Shown here piece after piece: positions 1 to 6,596 of a stretch of DNA of 18,981 nt. Below the pieces are notes generated by a model that was not told where the DNA came from, did no database searches, and saw only the letters and a program-made list of their open reading frames with translations. The first letter of the stretch is position 1. The number at the start of each line of letters is the position of its first letter. Source of the DNA: Rhodothermales bacterium (lineage in GTDB: Bacteria; Bacteroidota; Rhodothermia; Rhodothermales; VXPQ01); NCBI GenBank assembly GCA_028283985.1, contig JANQSQ010000142.1:1-18981 (forward strand), given 5' to 3'. The translations under genes and the position numbers were made by a program.

Positions 1-316
1 GGTTCGTCAAACGCAGGACCCCGGGCAACCCCCGAAAGTGTTCGAAGAGCCGGAGACCGTCAGGCCAGTCCAGTATTTGCTGACGCTCTTCCGCGGTGAG
101 GCCGGACATGACTACATCTTCAGCTTTTCCGGTCGCATCGGTGGTCGTAATAATGCCGTAGCGGGCGTCGGCCAACTCGCAGGCGTTCTCAACGATCTCT
201 CGCAGAATAACGTCCAGTTCGAGGCTTGCGCCGATTCGCAGCATGGCCGCACACAGTCGGGAAGTGTGCTCGGACAGCACCTCGTTTGCTTGTCCTGATT
301 CGTCGAAATGATTCAT
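1..316 (-). CDS. GAF-domain sensor protein, N-terminal part (cut by window edge)
   Basis: The reverse strand is open from an ATG at 316 to the window edge, giving the first 105 residues of a longer protein. After a short lead it reads LCAAMLRIGASLELDVILRE, then a CELADARYGIITTTD stretch and MSGLTAEERQQI, ending around LFEHFRGLPGVLRL. This pattern (amphipathic helix, 'ARYG' strand, 'SGLT' strand, 'GLPGVLR') is familiar from N-terminal GAF domains of bacterial sensor histidine kinases and related signalling proteins. The output domain lies outside the window, so kinase, phosphatase or DNA-binding output cannot be decided. An upstream ATG near 345 is out of frame, so 316 is the natural start. 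No Shine-Dalgarno site is visible. It is divergent from the ORF at 467. The family call is recognition by eye. Confidence 0.7.
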   Translation of the reverse strand, partial: MNHFDESGQANEVLSEHTSRLCAAMLRIGASLELDVILREIVENACELADARYGIITTTDATGKAEDVVMSGLTAEERQQILDWPDGLRLFEHFRGLPGVLRLTN

Positions 317-466
317 GTAATTCGTAGTCGGTCGCTGTTCAACATGGCGTGCACGTTGTTTGGAGTATAACTCTTCATTGGGAATAGTGACAAAAATACA
401 TGTAAATAACACTAATAAACCCCATATCACTATGAAATACACACAATAATATACTTACCAATTAAG
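317..466. other. AT-rich divergent intergenic region
   Basis: These 150 bases separate the leftward GAF-domain gene from the rightward ORF at 467. From about 360 to 466 the composition is far more AT-rich than the surrounding coding DNA, as expected of promoter DNA. A tiny frame (ATG at 431, five codons, then TAA) is not considered a gene. I see no convincing paired -35/-10 boxes, hairpin or repeat. Confidence 0.4.
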
Positions 467-1084
467 TTGGAGAAATTTGGCGAATTGCATGACAAAGTAA
501 GTGCGACGATGGCGGGGAAGGTAAAAAAGTTCGATTTCTCCGGCGCCCCCTCGCCTGGCGTGTCCTGCGACGGGTCTTTCGTCTTCCTCGGAGGTGGAGG
601 TGTTCGTATCGAGCAGTCGTCCGAGCGCGTATATTGTCCCCTGGAGGGCGTGGTGGAAGAGGGCGGGACGGTTACGCTGGACTGCGAAGGAGTGGATCCG
701 CTGTCGTTCCGCATGGACTACGACGAGGACGAAGCATCGGTGCCATGGGAATGGGAGGGGCTATGGGGCGCGAGCACGACGCCTCTCGATGCGGCGGACC
801 TGTCGTCTCCGTTGTTTACGGCGCCTTCAGGGAGCGCGGGCAAGGAGTACCATTACATAGCGACCATGACGTTTTCGGCTTCGGGCGCGTGTAATTTCTT
901 TGCACAGGCCCTACTTCAGCAGCACCATGCGCCGGGTCAACATGTGCGTTTCCGTTTCGAGCGCGTAAATATACACGCCGCTGGCCCACCCGGATGCATC
1001 CAGCCGTACTTCATGCCCGCCCGCCGGATACAAACCGTCCGCAGGCATAGCTATCTGCTGCCCCAGCAGGTTGTACACAGATAG
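467..1084 (+). pseudogene. PKD/Ig-like domain fragment, probably a truncated gene
   Basis: The frame opens with TTG at 467, with an in-frame ATG at 509 (MAGKVKKFDF) that is the more likely start and would give 191 residues. Its middle resembles a PKD/Ig-like beta-sandwich domain of bacterial surface proteins: EEGGTVTLDCEGVDPLSF, an acidic DYDEDEAS turn, WEWEGLWG, LDAADLSSPLFTAPSGSAG and YHYIATMTFSASG. That match stops near base 890. From 911 onward the frame is merely the antisense of the neighbouring T9SS gene, and it becomes His/Arg-rich and unlike a protein. No signal peptide precedes the domain. The simplest reading is one leftover domain of a larger surface protein, truncated where the inverted neighbour begins. 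An intact small gene with an accidental 3' extension is the alternative. No function can be given. Confidence 0.4.
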
Positions 1085-2638
1085 CCGCACTTGTGCAGAA
1101 CCCGGCTGTACCCATGAAATCGAAGTGACCGGATTGAACGGGTTCGGATAGTTCTGCGCCAATTTCACGCCGGAGGGGAGTTCCGCCGGATCGTCTGTGG
1201 ATACAGGATCCGTATCGGCAAGAAACCGGGCGCGAATGGGGAACACATGATCGTTCAGTTGCTGTTGATTAACCAGTAAGTTCGCAAGGAGGTGCCATCG
1301 GGTATCCGAATACAGGTACGCTATGCCATCCGGCGCATTGCTTGCCCGGCGGGAGGTTGCAATAGCAAGATAATTTTCGTCGGTCCCCTTGTTGACAAGG
1401 CCTATGAAGATGCGGTCCGGCAATGCGGAAAGAACCTCCTCATCCGGGGAAAGGTCAATGCGCAGAAATGAATATGTATCATCGGATCGAACGTGCGATG
1501 CAGTAATACCCTCCTCCACATCCATGCTATAGAGTTGGTGGCCCGGCAAGTTGTTCACGGTCACATCCCATATCCTGAGCGTGAAATCGCGGGGAGCGTC
1601 GTCAGGAACGGTGCTGTTTCGGAACTGGTTGTCGTACACCGGCGCGACGGAAACAGAGGCCAGCCGCGACCCGGAGGGCGCCTCGTATCGCTGAGCCATG
1701 ATGGTCTCGGCAGTTCCCCTAATATAGATTCGGTCATCGTTTCGTCCGGTGTCGTAGGCCAGGATAGTCTCCGCGGATTGGGCGCCCTCAGAAACAAGAA
1801 ACCGGGGGCGGATGGGAAAAACCTGATCGCGCAGCGACAGGCCGTTACTCAGTAGCAGGTTGGCCAAAGGGTACCATCTTGTGTTCGAATTGATGGTTTC
1901 ATACGAATACGCGGCGTTATCCGGCGCGGTATCTTTGCGACGGGATGTTGCGAAAACAAGATAATTCCGGTCGCTTCCCTTGTTGGTAAGACCGATGAAA
2001 ATGCGATCCGGAAGCGTCGCGAGAGACTCTTCGTCCTCCGGAAGATCGACGTGCAGAAATGAATAGGCGAGGTCCTGGCTAATGTGCGATGCGTCGGCTG
2101 CCTCATTCACATCCATACTGTAGATCTCGTCGCCCGGAAAGCCGCTTCCATCCACATTCCATATCCTGAGCGTGAAATCGCGGGGGGCGCCGACGGGAAC
2201 GGTGCTGTTGTGGAACTCGTTGTCGTACATCGGCGCTACCAGGACGGAGGTCAGGCGCGCCCCCGGGAGCACTTCGTATCGCTGGGCCATGATATTGCCC
2301 GCGGCCCCCGGCAGGAATACCCTGTCCTGATTTTGACCGGTGCCGTAGACTATGGTAGTGTCTTCGGATACGGAAACCGCGCGGCTGGCGCCGGGATACG
2401 TGCATTGTTCTGCCGGGTATGGCGTTTGACCTGCCTGACACTCGGCTATATCAATGGAATACACCCTGTTGAGCGACGATGAAACATGGTCTTCCCCGAC
2501 CGGCTGTTGTTGTATGGTTTTAGGCCCGTCTCTCAGGTGGAGAAGGGATTGGGTTTGCGCAAACAGGTTAGGGCTTGTGGCTGCACCCGAAACGATTACG
2601 ATTAAAAAGCCGGAGAAGAGAAAATTTTTGTATTTCAT
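911..2638 (-). CDS. Secreted protein with two tandem modules and a type IX secretion sorting domain
   Basis: This 575-residue protein starts MKYKNFLFSGFLIVIVSGAA, a Sec signal peptide likely cleaved after the FAQ near residue 28. Two homologous modules follow, about residues 94-282 and 300-482. Each runs through a GxxxDRhahh strand, IMAQRYE, SVxVAPxYDNxFxNSTVP, APRDFTLRIWxV, YSFLxxDL, LPDRIFIGLxNKG, LAxATSRR and a closing FPIRxRFL. After a short linker comes a C-terminal T9SS type A sorting domain, 497-575 (VKLAQNYPNPFNPVTSISW, VYNLLGQQI, GVYIYALET, RRMVLLK). The expected fate is transport to the outer membrane, then export by the Por machinery with the C-terminal domain cleaved. The module itself is not a family I recognise; it looks all-beta, so a binding or structural role is plausible but unproven. 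Its 3' end overlaps the PKD fragment on the other strand. Confidence 0.9.
   Translation of the reverse strand: MKYKNFLFSGFLIVIVSGAATSPNLFAQTQSLLHLRDGPKTIQQQPVGEDHVSSSLNRVYSIDIAECQAGQTPYPAEQCTYPGASRAVSVSEDTTIVYGTGQNQDRVFLPGAAGNIMAQRYEVLPGARLTSVLVAPMYDNEFHNSTVPVGAPRDFTLRIWNVDGSGFPGDEIYSMDVNEAADASHISQDLAYSFLHVDLPEDEESLATLPDRIFIGLTNKGSDRNYLVFATSRRKDTAPDNAAYSYETINSNTRWYPLANLLLSNGLSLRDQVFPIRPRFLVSEGAQSAETILAYDTGRNDDRIYIRGTAETIMAQRYEAPSGSRLASVSVAPVYDNQFRNSTVPDDAPRDFTLRIWDVTVNNLPGHQLYSMDVEEGITASHVRSDDTYSFLRIDLSPDEEVLSALPDRIFIGLVNKGTDENYLAIATSRRASNAPDGIAYLYSDTRWHLLANLLVNQQQLNDHVFPIRARFLADTDPVSTDDPAELPSGVKLAQNYPNPFNPVTSISWVQPGSAQVRLSVYNLLGQQIAMPADGLYPAGGHEVRLDASGWASGVYIYALETETHMLTRRMVLLK
1300..2357 (-). 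repeat. Internal tandem duplication within the T9SS protein gene
   Basis: The two modules of the secreted protein are recognisable at DNA level. An exact 27-base match occurs at 1568-1594 and 2159-2185, covering the PRDFTLRIW codons, exactly 591 bases (197 codons) apart. Shorter near-identical blocks flank it, for example around the IMAQRYE and FIGL codons. Shared synonymous codons point to a fairly recent duplication or to gene conversion between the copies. Outer limits are approximate, set by the protein-level repeat. Confidence 0.7.
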
Positions 2639-2990
2639 GACCGTGGATCACCGTGATTAACCCGGCAGGTCTAAACTGACCGATTTATCCGGGCAACGAC
2701 TCAGCTTGATCGCCTTCATGCCATCCTCGCAATAGAATATATGCATAAATAATTATGTGTATTCCATAGTCATTGGGGGTTAATCAGTGTGATTTTGGTG
2801 TGGATATGCCGTCATCCTGATGGAAAGCCGCATTCTCAAAAATGTAGACACCATGTCGGACAGCAACCGACTGCGAATTACATGAATCGTTTTACAGTGT
2901 TCACCGATTGAGGTGAACATTTGCGGCGAGGTAAAGCCAAAGATCTGAGCGTGCTGCCGGGAATCCGGCGACAGGACTGTTTAACGTGGG
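2639..2990. other. Intergenic region between pckA 3' end and the T9SS protein gene
   Basis: There is no credible gene in these 352 bases. For the leftward gene starting at 2638, the most promoter-like part is the AT-rich stretch around 2735-2765, which on the minus strand includes a TATATT box, but no matching -35 is convincing. Near the pckA end, a 5-bp GCCGG/CCGGC stem at 2956-2969 and a stronger inverted repeat at 2898-2919 could mark transcript ends or a protein site. Neither is followed by a T-run on the minus strand. Confidence 0.4.
2898..2919. promoter_or_regulatory. Perfect 8-bp inverted repeat, operator or terminator stem
   Basis: TGTTCACC and GGTGAACA flank a 6-base GATTGA spacer, a perfect dyad of 22 bases. 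It lies 72 bases past the pckA stop codon and about 260 bases ahead of the T9SS gene, both on the minus strand. There is no U-run after it on either strand, so it is a poor intrinsic terminator. The dyad geometry would suit a dimeric regulator. Its role is undecided. Confidence 0.4.
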
Positions 2991-4583
2991 CTATGCCTTC
3001 TGCAGAACCGGTCCGCCAGCGAGCATATCCGGGGATGCCTTGTCTCTGTACCGTTCAAAATTTTCTGCGAAACGGTTCGCCAGATCACATGCCTGGCGGT
3101 CATAAACTTCTTCGCTGGTCCAGGTTGTGCGCGGGGAAAGGAGGTTGGCGGGCAGGCCGGGGCATGTGGTCGGTACGGCAAATCCGAAGACCGGATCGGT
3201 TCGCATGGACTGTTCGCGCAGCGTTTTGTCGTGGATCGAGTCGATGATCCGGCGTGTGTGGGCAAGGGCGATGCGGTTTCCGGTACCGTACGGTCCCCCG
3301 GTAAATCCGGTGTTTACGAGCCATGAGTCGGCGCCGTGCGCACGCATCTTTTCGGCCAGCAATTCTGCATACTTGCCGGGATGCCATACCATGAACGCTG
3401 CGCCGAGACAGGCCGAAAAAGTAGCCTGGGGTTCCTTCACGCCTTCCTCGGCGCCCGCCACTTTTGCCGTGTATCCGCTGATAAAATGGTACATGGCCTG
3501 TCCGGGGGTCAGTTTGGCCACCGGAGGCAGGACGCCGAACGCGTCATAGGTCAGAAAAATAATATTGTGCGGGTGTCCTCCGGTACAAGGTATCTTCGCA
3601 TTGGCGATATATTCGACAGGATACGACGCGCGCGTATTGACGGTGATGCTCGTATCGGCAAAATCCACCGCCCGGGTTACTTCGTCGTATACCACATTTT
3701 CGAGAATGGTCCCGTAGCGGATCGCGTCATAAATTTCCGGTTCTTCTTCCCGGGATAAGTGGATGACCTTGGCGTAACAGCCGCCCTCTATGTTAAAAAT
3801 GCCGTTTGCTCCCCATCCATGCTCGTCGTCTCCGATCAAGCGACGGTGCGGATCGGCGGAAAGCGCGGTTTTGCCGGTGCCGGAAAGCCCAAAAAACAGG
3901 GTGACGTCTCCATCCGCGCCCTCGTTGGCGGAGCAGTGCATGGACAGCACGTGTTCTTTCGGCATCAGGTAATTCATGATGGTGAAGACGCCCTTTTTCA
4001 TTTCCCCTGCATACGCGGTTCCGAGGATAACCATTTCCCGATCCTCGAAACTGAGATCCACGCTTGTTTTCGAGGTCATATGCGAGGTGAGCCGATTACA
4101 GGGAAATTCCCCGGCGTTGAAAATCGTATAATCCGGTTCGCCGAAATTCGGCAAGTCTTCCTCAGACACCCGGATGAGCATATTGTGCATGAAAAGGGCA
4201 TGGTACGCTCGTGAACAAACGATGCGCACCTTGATCCGGTGATCCGGATCCCATCCGGCATACCCGTCCAGGACATACAAATGATCTCTTGTGTTAAAGA
4301 AATCAATGGCCCGTTCCCGGTTGACGAGGTAGGTATAGTGATCCAATTCAATGTTTATGGCCCCCCACCAGACGTCCTGAATGCTGTCGGGATGTTTTAC
4401 AAGCCGTTTGTCGGCGGGGCTGCGTCCCGTCTTTTCACCGGATCGGATGGCGATGGCCCCACTGTCTACGATGGCGGCCGGTTCCTGTCGGACGATATGC
4501 TCGTAAAGCTGCGCAGGAGCGAGGTTACGATATACCGGATGCACGTGTATCCCGGCATATTCGAGCGAAATCTGGTGGCGCAT
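2991..4583 (-). CDS. pckA: Phosphoenolpyruvate carboxykinase (ATP)
   Basis: This enzyme converts oxaloacetate plus ATP to phosphoenolpyruvate, CO2 and ADP (EC 4.1.1.49), the entry step of gluconeogenesis in the cytosol. Numbering from the chosen ATG at 4583 (530 residues, the usual length), the visible signatures are the substrate-binding RSGEKTGRSPADKR region (about 47-60), the FPCNR/TSKTSVDL region, GEMKKG near 193-197, the SMHCSAN metal-site histidine near 216, the Walker A loop GLSGTGKTALSAD (232-244), the LIGDDEHGW metal-binding loop (about 250-258) and NTRASYPVEYI. A longer frame opens with TTG at 4625, but the extra 14 residues (MPKGYPPCSSAKIS) look non-native and MRHQISLEYAGI is a typical family start. 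It lies 94 bases downstream of xylB on the same strand and may be cotranscribed, although a hairpin lies between them. Confidence 0.97.
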   Translation of the reverse strand: MRHQISLEYAGIHVHPVYRNLAPAQLYEHIVRQEPAAIVDSGAIAIRSGEKTGRSPADKRLVKHPDSIQDVWWGAINIELDHYTYLVNRERAIDFFNTRDHLYVLDGYAGWDPDHRIKVRIVCSRAYHALFMHNMLIRVSEEDLPNFGEPDYTIFNAGEFPCNRLTSHMTSKTSVDLSFEDREMVILGTAYAGEMKKGVFTIMNYLMPKEHVLSMHCSANEGADGDVTLFFGLSGTGKTALSADPHRRLIGDDEHGWGANGIFNIEGGCYAKVIHLSREEEPEIYDAIRYGTILENVVYDEVTRAVDFADTSITVNTRASYPVEYIANAKIPCTGGHPHNIIFLTYDAFGVLPPVAKLTPGQAMYHFISGYTAKVAGAEEGVKEPQATFSACLGAAFMVWHPGKYAELLAEKMRAHGADSWLVNTGFTGGPYGTGNRIALAHTRRIIDSIHDKTLREQSMRTDPVFGFAVPTTCPGLPANLLSPRTTWTSEEVYDRQACDLANRFAENFERYRDKASPDMLAGGPVLQKA

Positions 4584-4649
4584 GCTGATTTTTGCTGATG
4601 AACAAGGCGGGTAGCCTTTGGGCAATGCAATCAGGGGAGAGGGGGATGA

Positions 4650-4679
4650 GGCATGGTCGGCCCATGCCCCGGATTTTTT
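4650..4679 (+). terminator. Hairpin plus T-run, oriented against xylB
   Basis: GGCATGG and CCATGCC form a perfect 7-bp stem with loop TCGGC (4650-4668). It is followed after CCGGA by six T at 4674-4679. This is a standard intrinsic terminator when read rightward, but both neighbouring genes run leftward. Read on the minus strand, the stem follows the xylB stop codon directly but has no U-run after it. It may still end or process the xylB message, or block antisense transcription into xylB. Confidence 0.5.
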
Positions 4680-6174
4680 ACGAGTCTGCTATGGTGCGGA
4701 AAGAAGCGTGCAGAGCAGGGTAGAGGTCACGGTATACACGATAAAAGGGACGATAACGCGCCGCCGTTTCCGGGTCCCTGGGAGTATTCCCCGTCACGCG
4801 GATGGTAGCGCTGCAAGCTTCGTGGACATCGCGCCAGGCCCCGACGCCTGTACCGGCGAGCAGCGCAGCGCCGAAAGCCGCTCCTTCCGTAGTATTGACG
4901 GTGACCAATTCTGTTTCCAGTACGTCCGCAAGAATGTTTCTCCAGAGTGTACTGCGGGCGCCGCCGCCGGATATTCGCACCTGATCGATGGACGTCAGGC
5001 CGGCGCTCCGCATAATTTCAAAGCTGTCTCGCAGGCCGAAGGCCACGCCTTCAAGAACGGAGCGAGTCATGTGTTTGCTTTCGTGGCGAACCGTCAATCC
5101 GACGAAGGCGCCGCACGCCATGGGATCGGCATGGGGGGTGCGTTCTCCGGTCAGATAGGGAAGAAAAAGAAGACCTTGCGCGCCGGGTTGCACATCCCGT
5201 GCAGGGTCAAGAAGATCGTCCCATGATGTGTTGGGGAAGAGCGTGTCCCGGTACCATCGCAAACTCCCCGCTGCCGAAAGCATCACACCCATCAGGTGCC
5301 AGGTATCCGGCGCCGCATGACAGAAGGAATGCAGGCGTCCATCCGGGTCGATAAAGGGTTTGTTCACGGAAGCGAATACCACCCCGGATGTTCCGAGGGT
5401 AAGCGCCACGATGCCTTCCCTTACCGCTCCGACCCCCACGGCCTGCGCGCTCTGGTCGCCGCCGCCTGCGACTACCGGAGTCCCGGCTGCCAGCCCGGTA
5501 GCTTCCGCTGCCTCGGCTGAAAGCGTTCCCGTAATGTCCGGGCCTTCGTGCGTAGGGGGGAGCCATTCGGAGGGGATATCGAGTTTTGCAAGCACTTCGC
5601 CTGACCAGTCTCGCTTGCGTACATCGAGCAACAACGTGCCTGCCGCACCCGCGCGATCCGTTGCGTACGCTCCGGTGAGTCGAAAGCGTACATAATCTTT
5701 CGGGAGAAGCACTTGCCGGATTTTGTCGAAGATTGCCGGTTCGCGCCGGCGGACCCACAGGATCTTTGGGGCGGTGAATCCGGTCAGTGCGTCGTTGCCC
5801 GTGCACGCAATCAGTTCAGCGCGTCCCACCCGTTCAATGATCTCGTCGCATTCGGCGGAGGTGCGCTGATCGTTCCAGAGTATCGCGGGACGCAGTACGT
5901 TGCCGGCGGCGTCCAGTAAAACAAGACCGTGCATCTGTCCCGTCAATCCGATCGCGGTCACCTCCTTGCCGGGGATATCCGCTTCGGCCAGTGCTTTGCG
6001 TATACTTTTCGTCGTCCCATGCCACCACAGGGAAGGGGCCTGTTCGCTCCATTGCGGGTGCGGTGTGTCGAAGTCATACTCCGTGGACGCCGTTTGTATG
6101 ACGGCGCCTTGTTCGTCGATCACGAGCGCCTTCGTTGCTGTGGTCGAAACGTCTATGCCAACGAAATACGACAT
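4678..6174 (-). CDS. xylB: Xylulokinase, FGGY family
   Basis: It phosphorylates D-xylulose with ATP to xylulose 5-phosphate (EC 2.7.1.17), feeding the pentose phosphate pathway. The 498 residues match the family length. The N-terminal FGGY domain opens with the ATP-phosphate loop YFVGIDVSTTATKALVID (3-20). TGQMHG (78-83) is the xylulokinase substrate loop and AILWNDQRT (97-105) the conserved WND segment. The catalytic base is D240 in VAGGGDQSAQAVG. The C-terminal domain has LTLGTSG (258-264), YLTGERTPHAD (340-350) and the adenine-binding ISGGGARS (401-408). The MHG loop and overall best fit favour xylulokinase over glycerol kinase or gluconokinase; specificity is inferred. No xylose isomerase gene is in the window. 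The phased half-sites at 6269-6305, about 100 bases upstream of the ATG, are the likely control point. Confidence 0.93.
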   Translation of the reverse strand: MSYFVGIDVSTTATKALVIDEQGAVIQTASTEYDFDTPHPQWSEQAPSLWWHGTTKSIRKALAEADIPGKEVTAIGLTGQMHGLVLLDAAGNVLRPAILWNDQRTSAECDEIIERVGRAELIACTGNDALTGFTAPKILWVRRREPAIFDKIRQVLLPKDYVRFRLTGAYATDRAGAAGTLLLDVRKRDWSGEVLAKLDIPSEWLPPTHEGPDITGTLSAEAAEATGLAAGTPVVAGGGDQSAQAVGVGAVREGIVALTLGTSGVVFASVNKPFIDPDGRLHSFCHAAPDTWHLMGVMLSAAGSLRWYRDTLFPNTSWDDLLDPARDVQPGAQGLLFLPYLTGERTPHADPMACGAFVGLTVRHESKHMTRSVLEGVAFGLRDSFEIMRSAGLTSIDQVRISGGGARSTLWRNILADVLETELVTVNTTEGAAFGAALLAGTGVGAWRDVHEACSATIRVTGNTPRDPETAARYRPFYRVYRDLYPALHASFRTIADS

Positions 6175-6268
6175 GAATTGTCCAGAGAGAAAGGGATACT
6201 TGCCGGAATGTACGATAAATGGTCCGAAAAAGTTGAACAGTCTTAATCAGCGTATCCTATACCTTTTT

Positions 6269-6305
6269 GAGTAAAAACTACTCCGAAATGGAGTAAAAAT
6301 TACTC
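6269..6305. promoter_or_regulatory. Phased tandem palindromic operator, GAGTA-N5-TACTC twice
   Basis: GAGTAAAAACTACTC (6269-6283) and GAGTAAAAATTACTC (6291-6305) are two near-identical 15-base palindromes with GAGTA/TACTC arms and a 5-base A/T-rich spacer, starting 22 bases apart, about two helical turns. Between them ACTCC-GAAAT-GGAGT (6280-6294) forms a third dyad, so the centres fall every 11 bases (6276, 6287, 6298). This layout suits cooperative binding of a dimeric regulator on one DNA face. It sits about 95-130 bases upstream of the xylB ATG. On the plus strand, TTACTC (6300-6305), a 17-base gap and GATCAT (6323-6328) could be a weak promoter overlapping the last half-site. The regulator is unknown and none is encoded nearby. 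Confidence 0.65.
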
Positions 6306-6355
6306 AAAAAAGGAATAACACGGATCATTGGGGCCTCCGGCGCGTGCCCGGACGG

Positions 6356-6516
6356 CTTGTTTTGGGGTCTCTTTTTGCTCGGCTGCAACGGCGAGCGGCA
6401 GTTTCTTTCTTCCGAGGTTTCCGCGCAGCGCCTGGGCCTGCGCAAGGTTCTTCGGACGCCCCGTCGCCGGATCGTGCCGGTTTCAGACTTTCTGCAAACA
6501 GGCCCCAAAAGAACAA
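6356..6516 (+). ncRNA. Candidate structured RNA, multibranch fold
   Basis: Hand folding gives a closing stem TTTTGGGG (6360-6367) with CCCCAAAA (6503-6510), extended by TTG/CAA (6357-6359 with 6514-6516) across a 3-base bulge. It encloses four hairpins: GCTCG/CGAGC (6377-6396); a two-tier stem of CCGAGG (6412-6417) with CTTCGG (6450-6455) around GCGCAG (6423-6428) with CTGCGC (6438-6443); CCGG/CCGG (6467-6480); and CAGA/TCTG (6484-6494). The region has no convincing protein frame. It ends just before the likely promoter of the STAS gene, so it may be a separate small RNA rather than that gene's leader. It matches no riboswitch motif I know. GC-rich DNA folds easily, hence the low confidence. 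Confidence 0.3.
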
Positions 6517-6519
6517 ACC

Positions 6520-6548
6520 TTGCTTTAGACGACACAGAGTCCTAAAAT
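6520..6548 (+). promoter_or_regulatory. Sigma70-like promoter for the STAS gene
   Basis: TTGCTT (6520-6525) and TAAAAT (6543-6548) are separated by exactly 17 bases. Each differs from the TTGACA/TATAAT consensus by only one or two bases. Initiation near 6555 would give a leader of about 42 bases before the ATG at 6597. Rhodothermota and Bacteroidota often use a different -33/-7 promoter, so the match is suggestive only. Confidence 0.45.
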
Positions 6549-6596
6549 GCAAATTGGCCCGGGCGCAACACTCACCAATAACTGAAGGAATGTACA

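Larger units (their letters stand above)
6175..6596. other. Divergent control region between xylB and the STAS gene
   Basis: These 422 bases lie between two divergent genes. They contain, in order, the xylB leader (6175-6268), phased inverted repeats (6269-6305), a GC-rich stretch with strong RNA-fold potential (6356-6516) and a promoter for the STAS gene (6520-6548). Short frames on both strands here encode Arg/Pro-rich sequence with no recognisable domain and are not counted as genes. Confidence 0.6.

Noticed and set aside
431..448. Five-codon frame ATG AAA TAC ACA CAA TAA resembling the start of the T9SS gene
   Set aside because: The match covers only three codons (Met-Lys-Tyr) and the flanking DNA is unrelated, so chance is sufficient.
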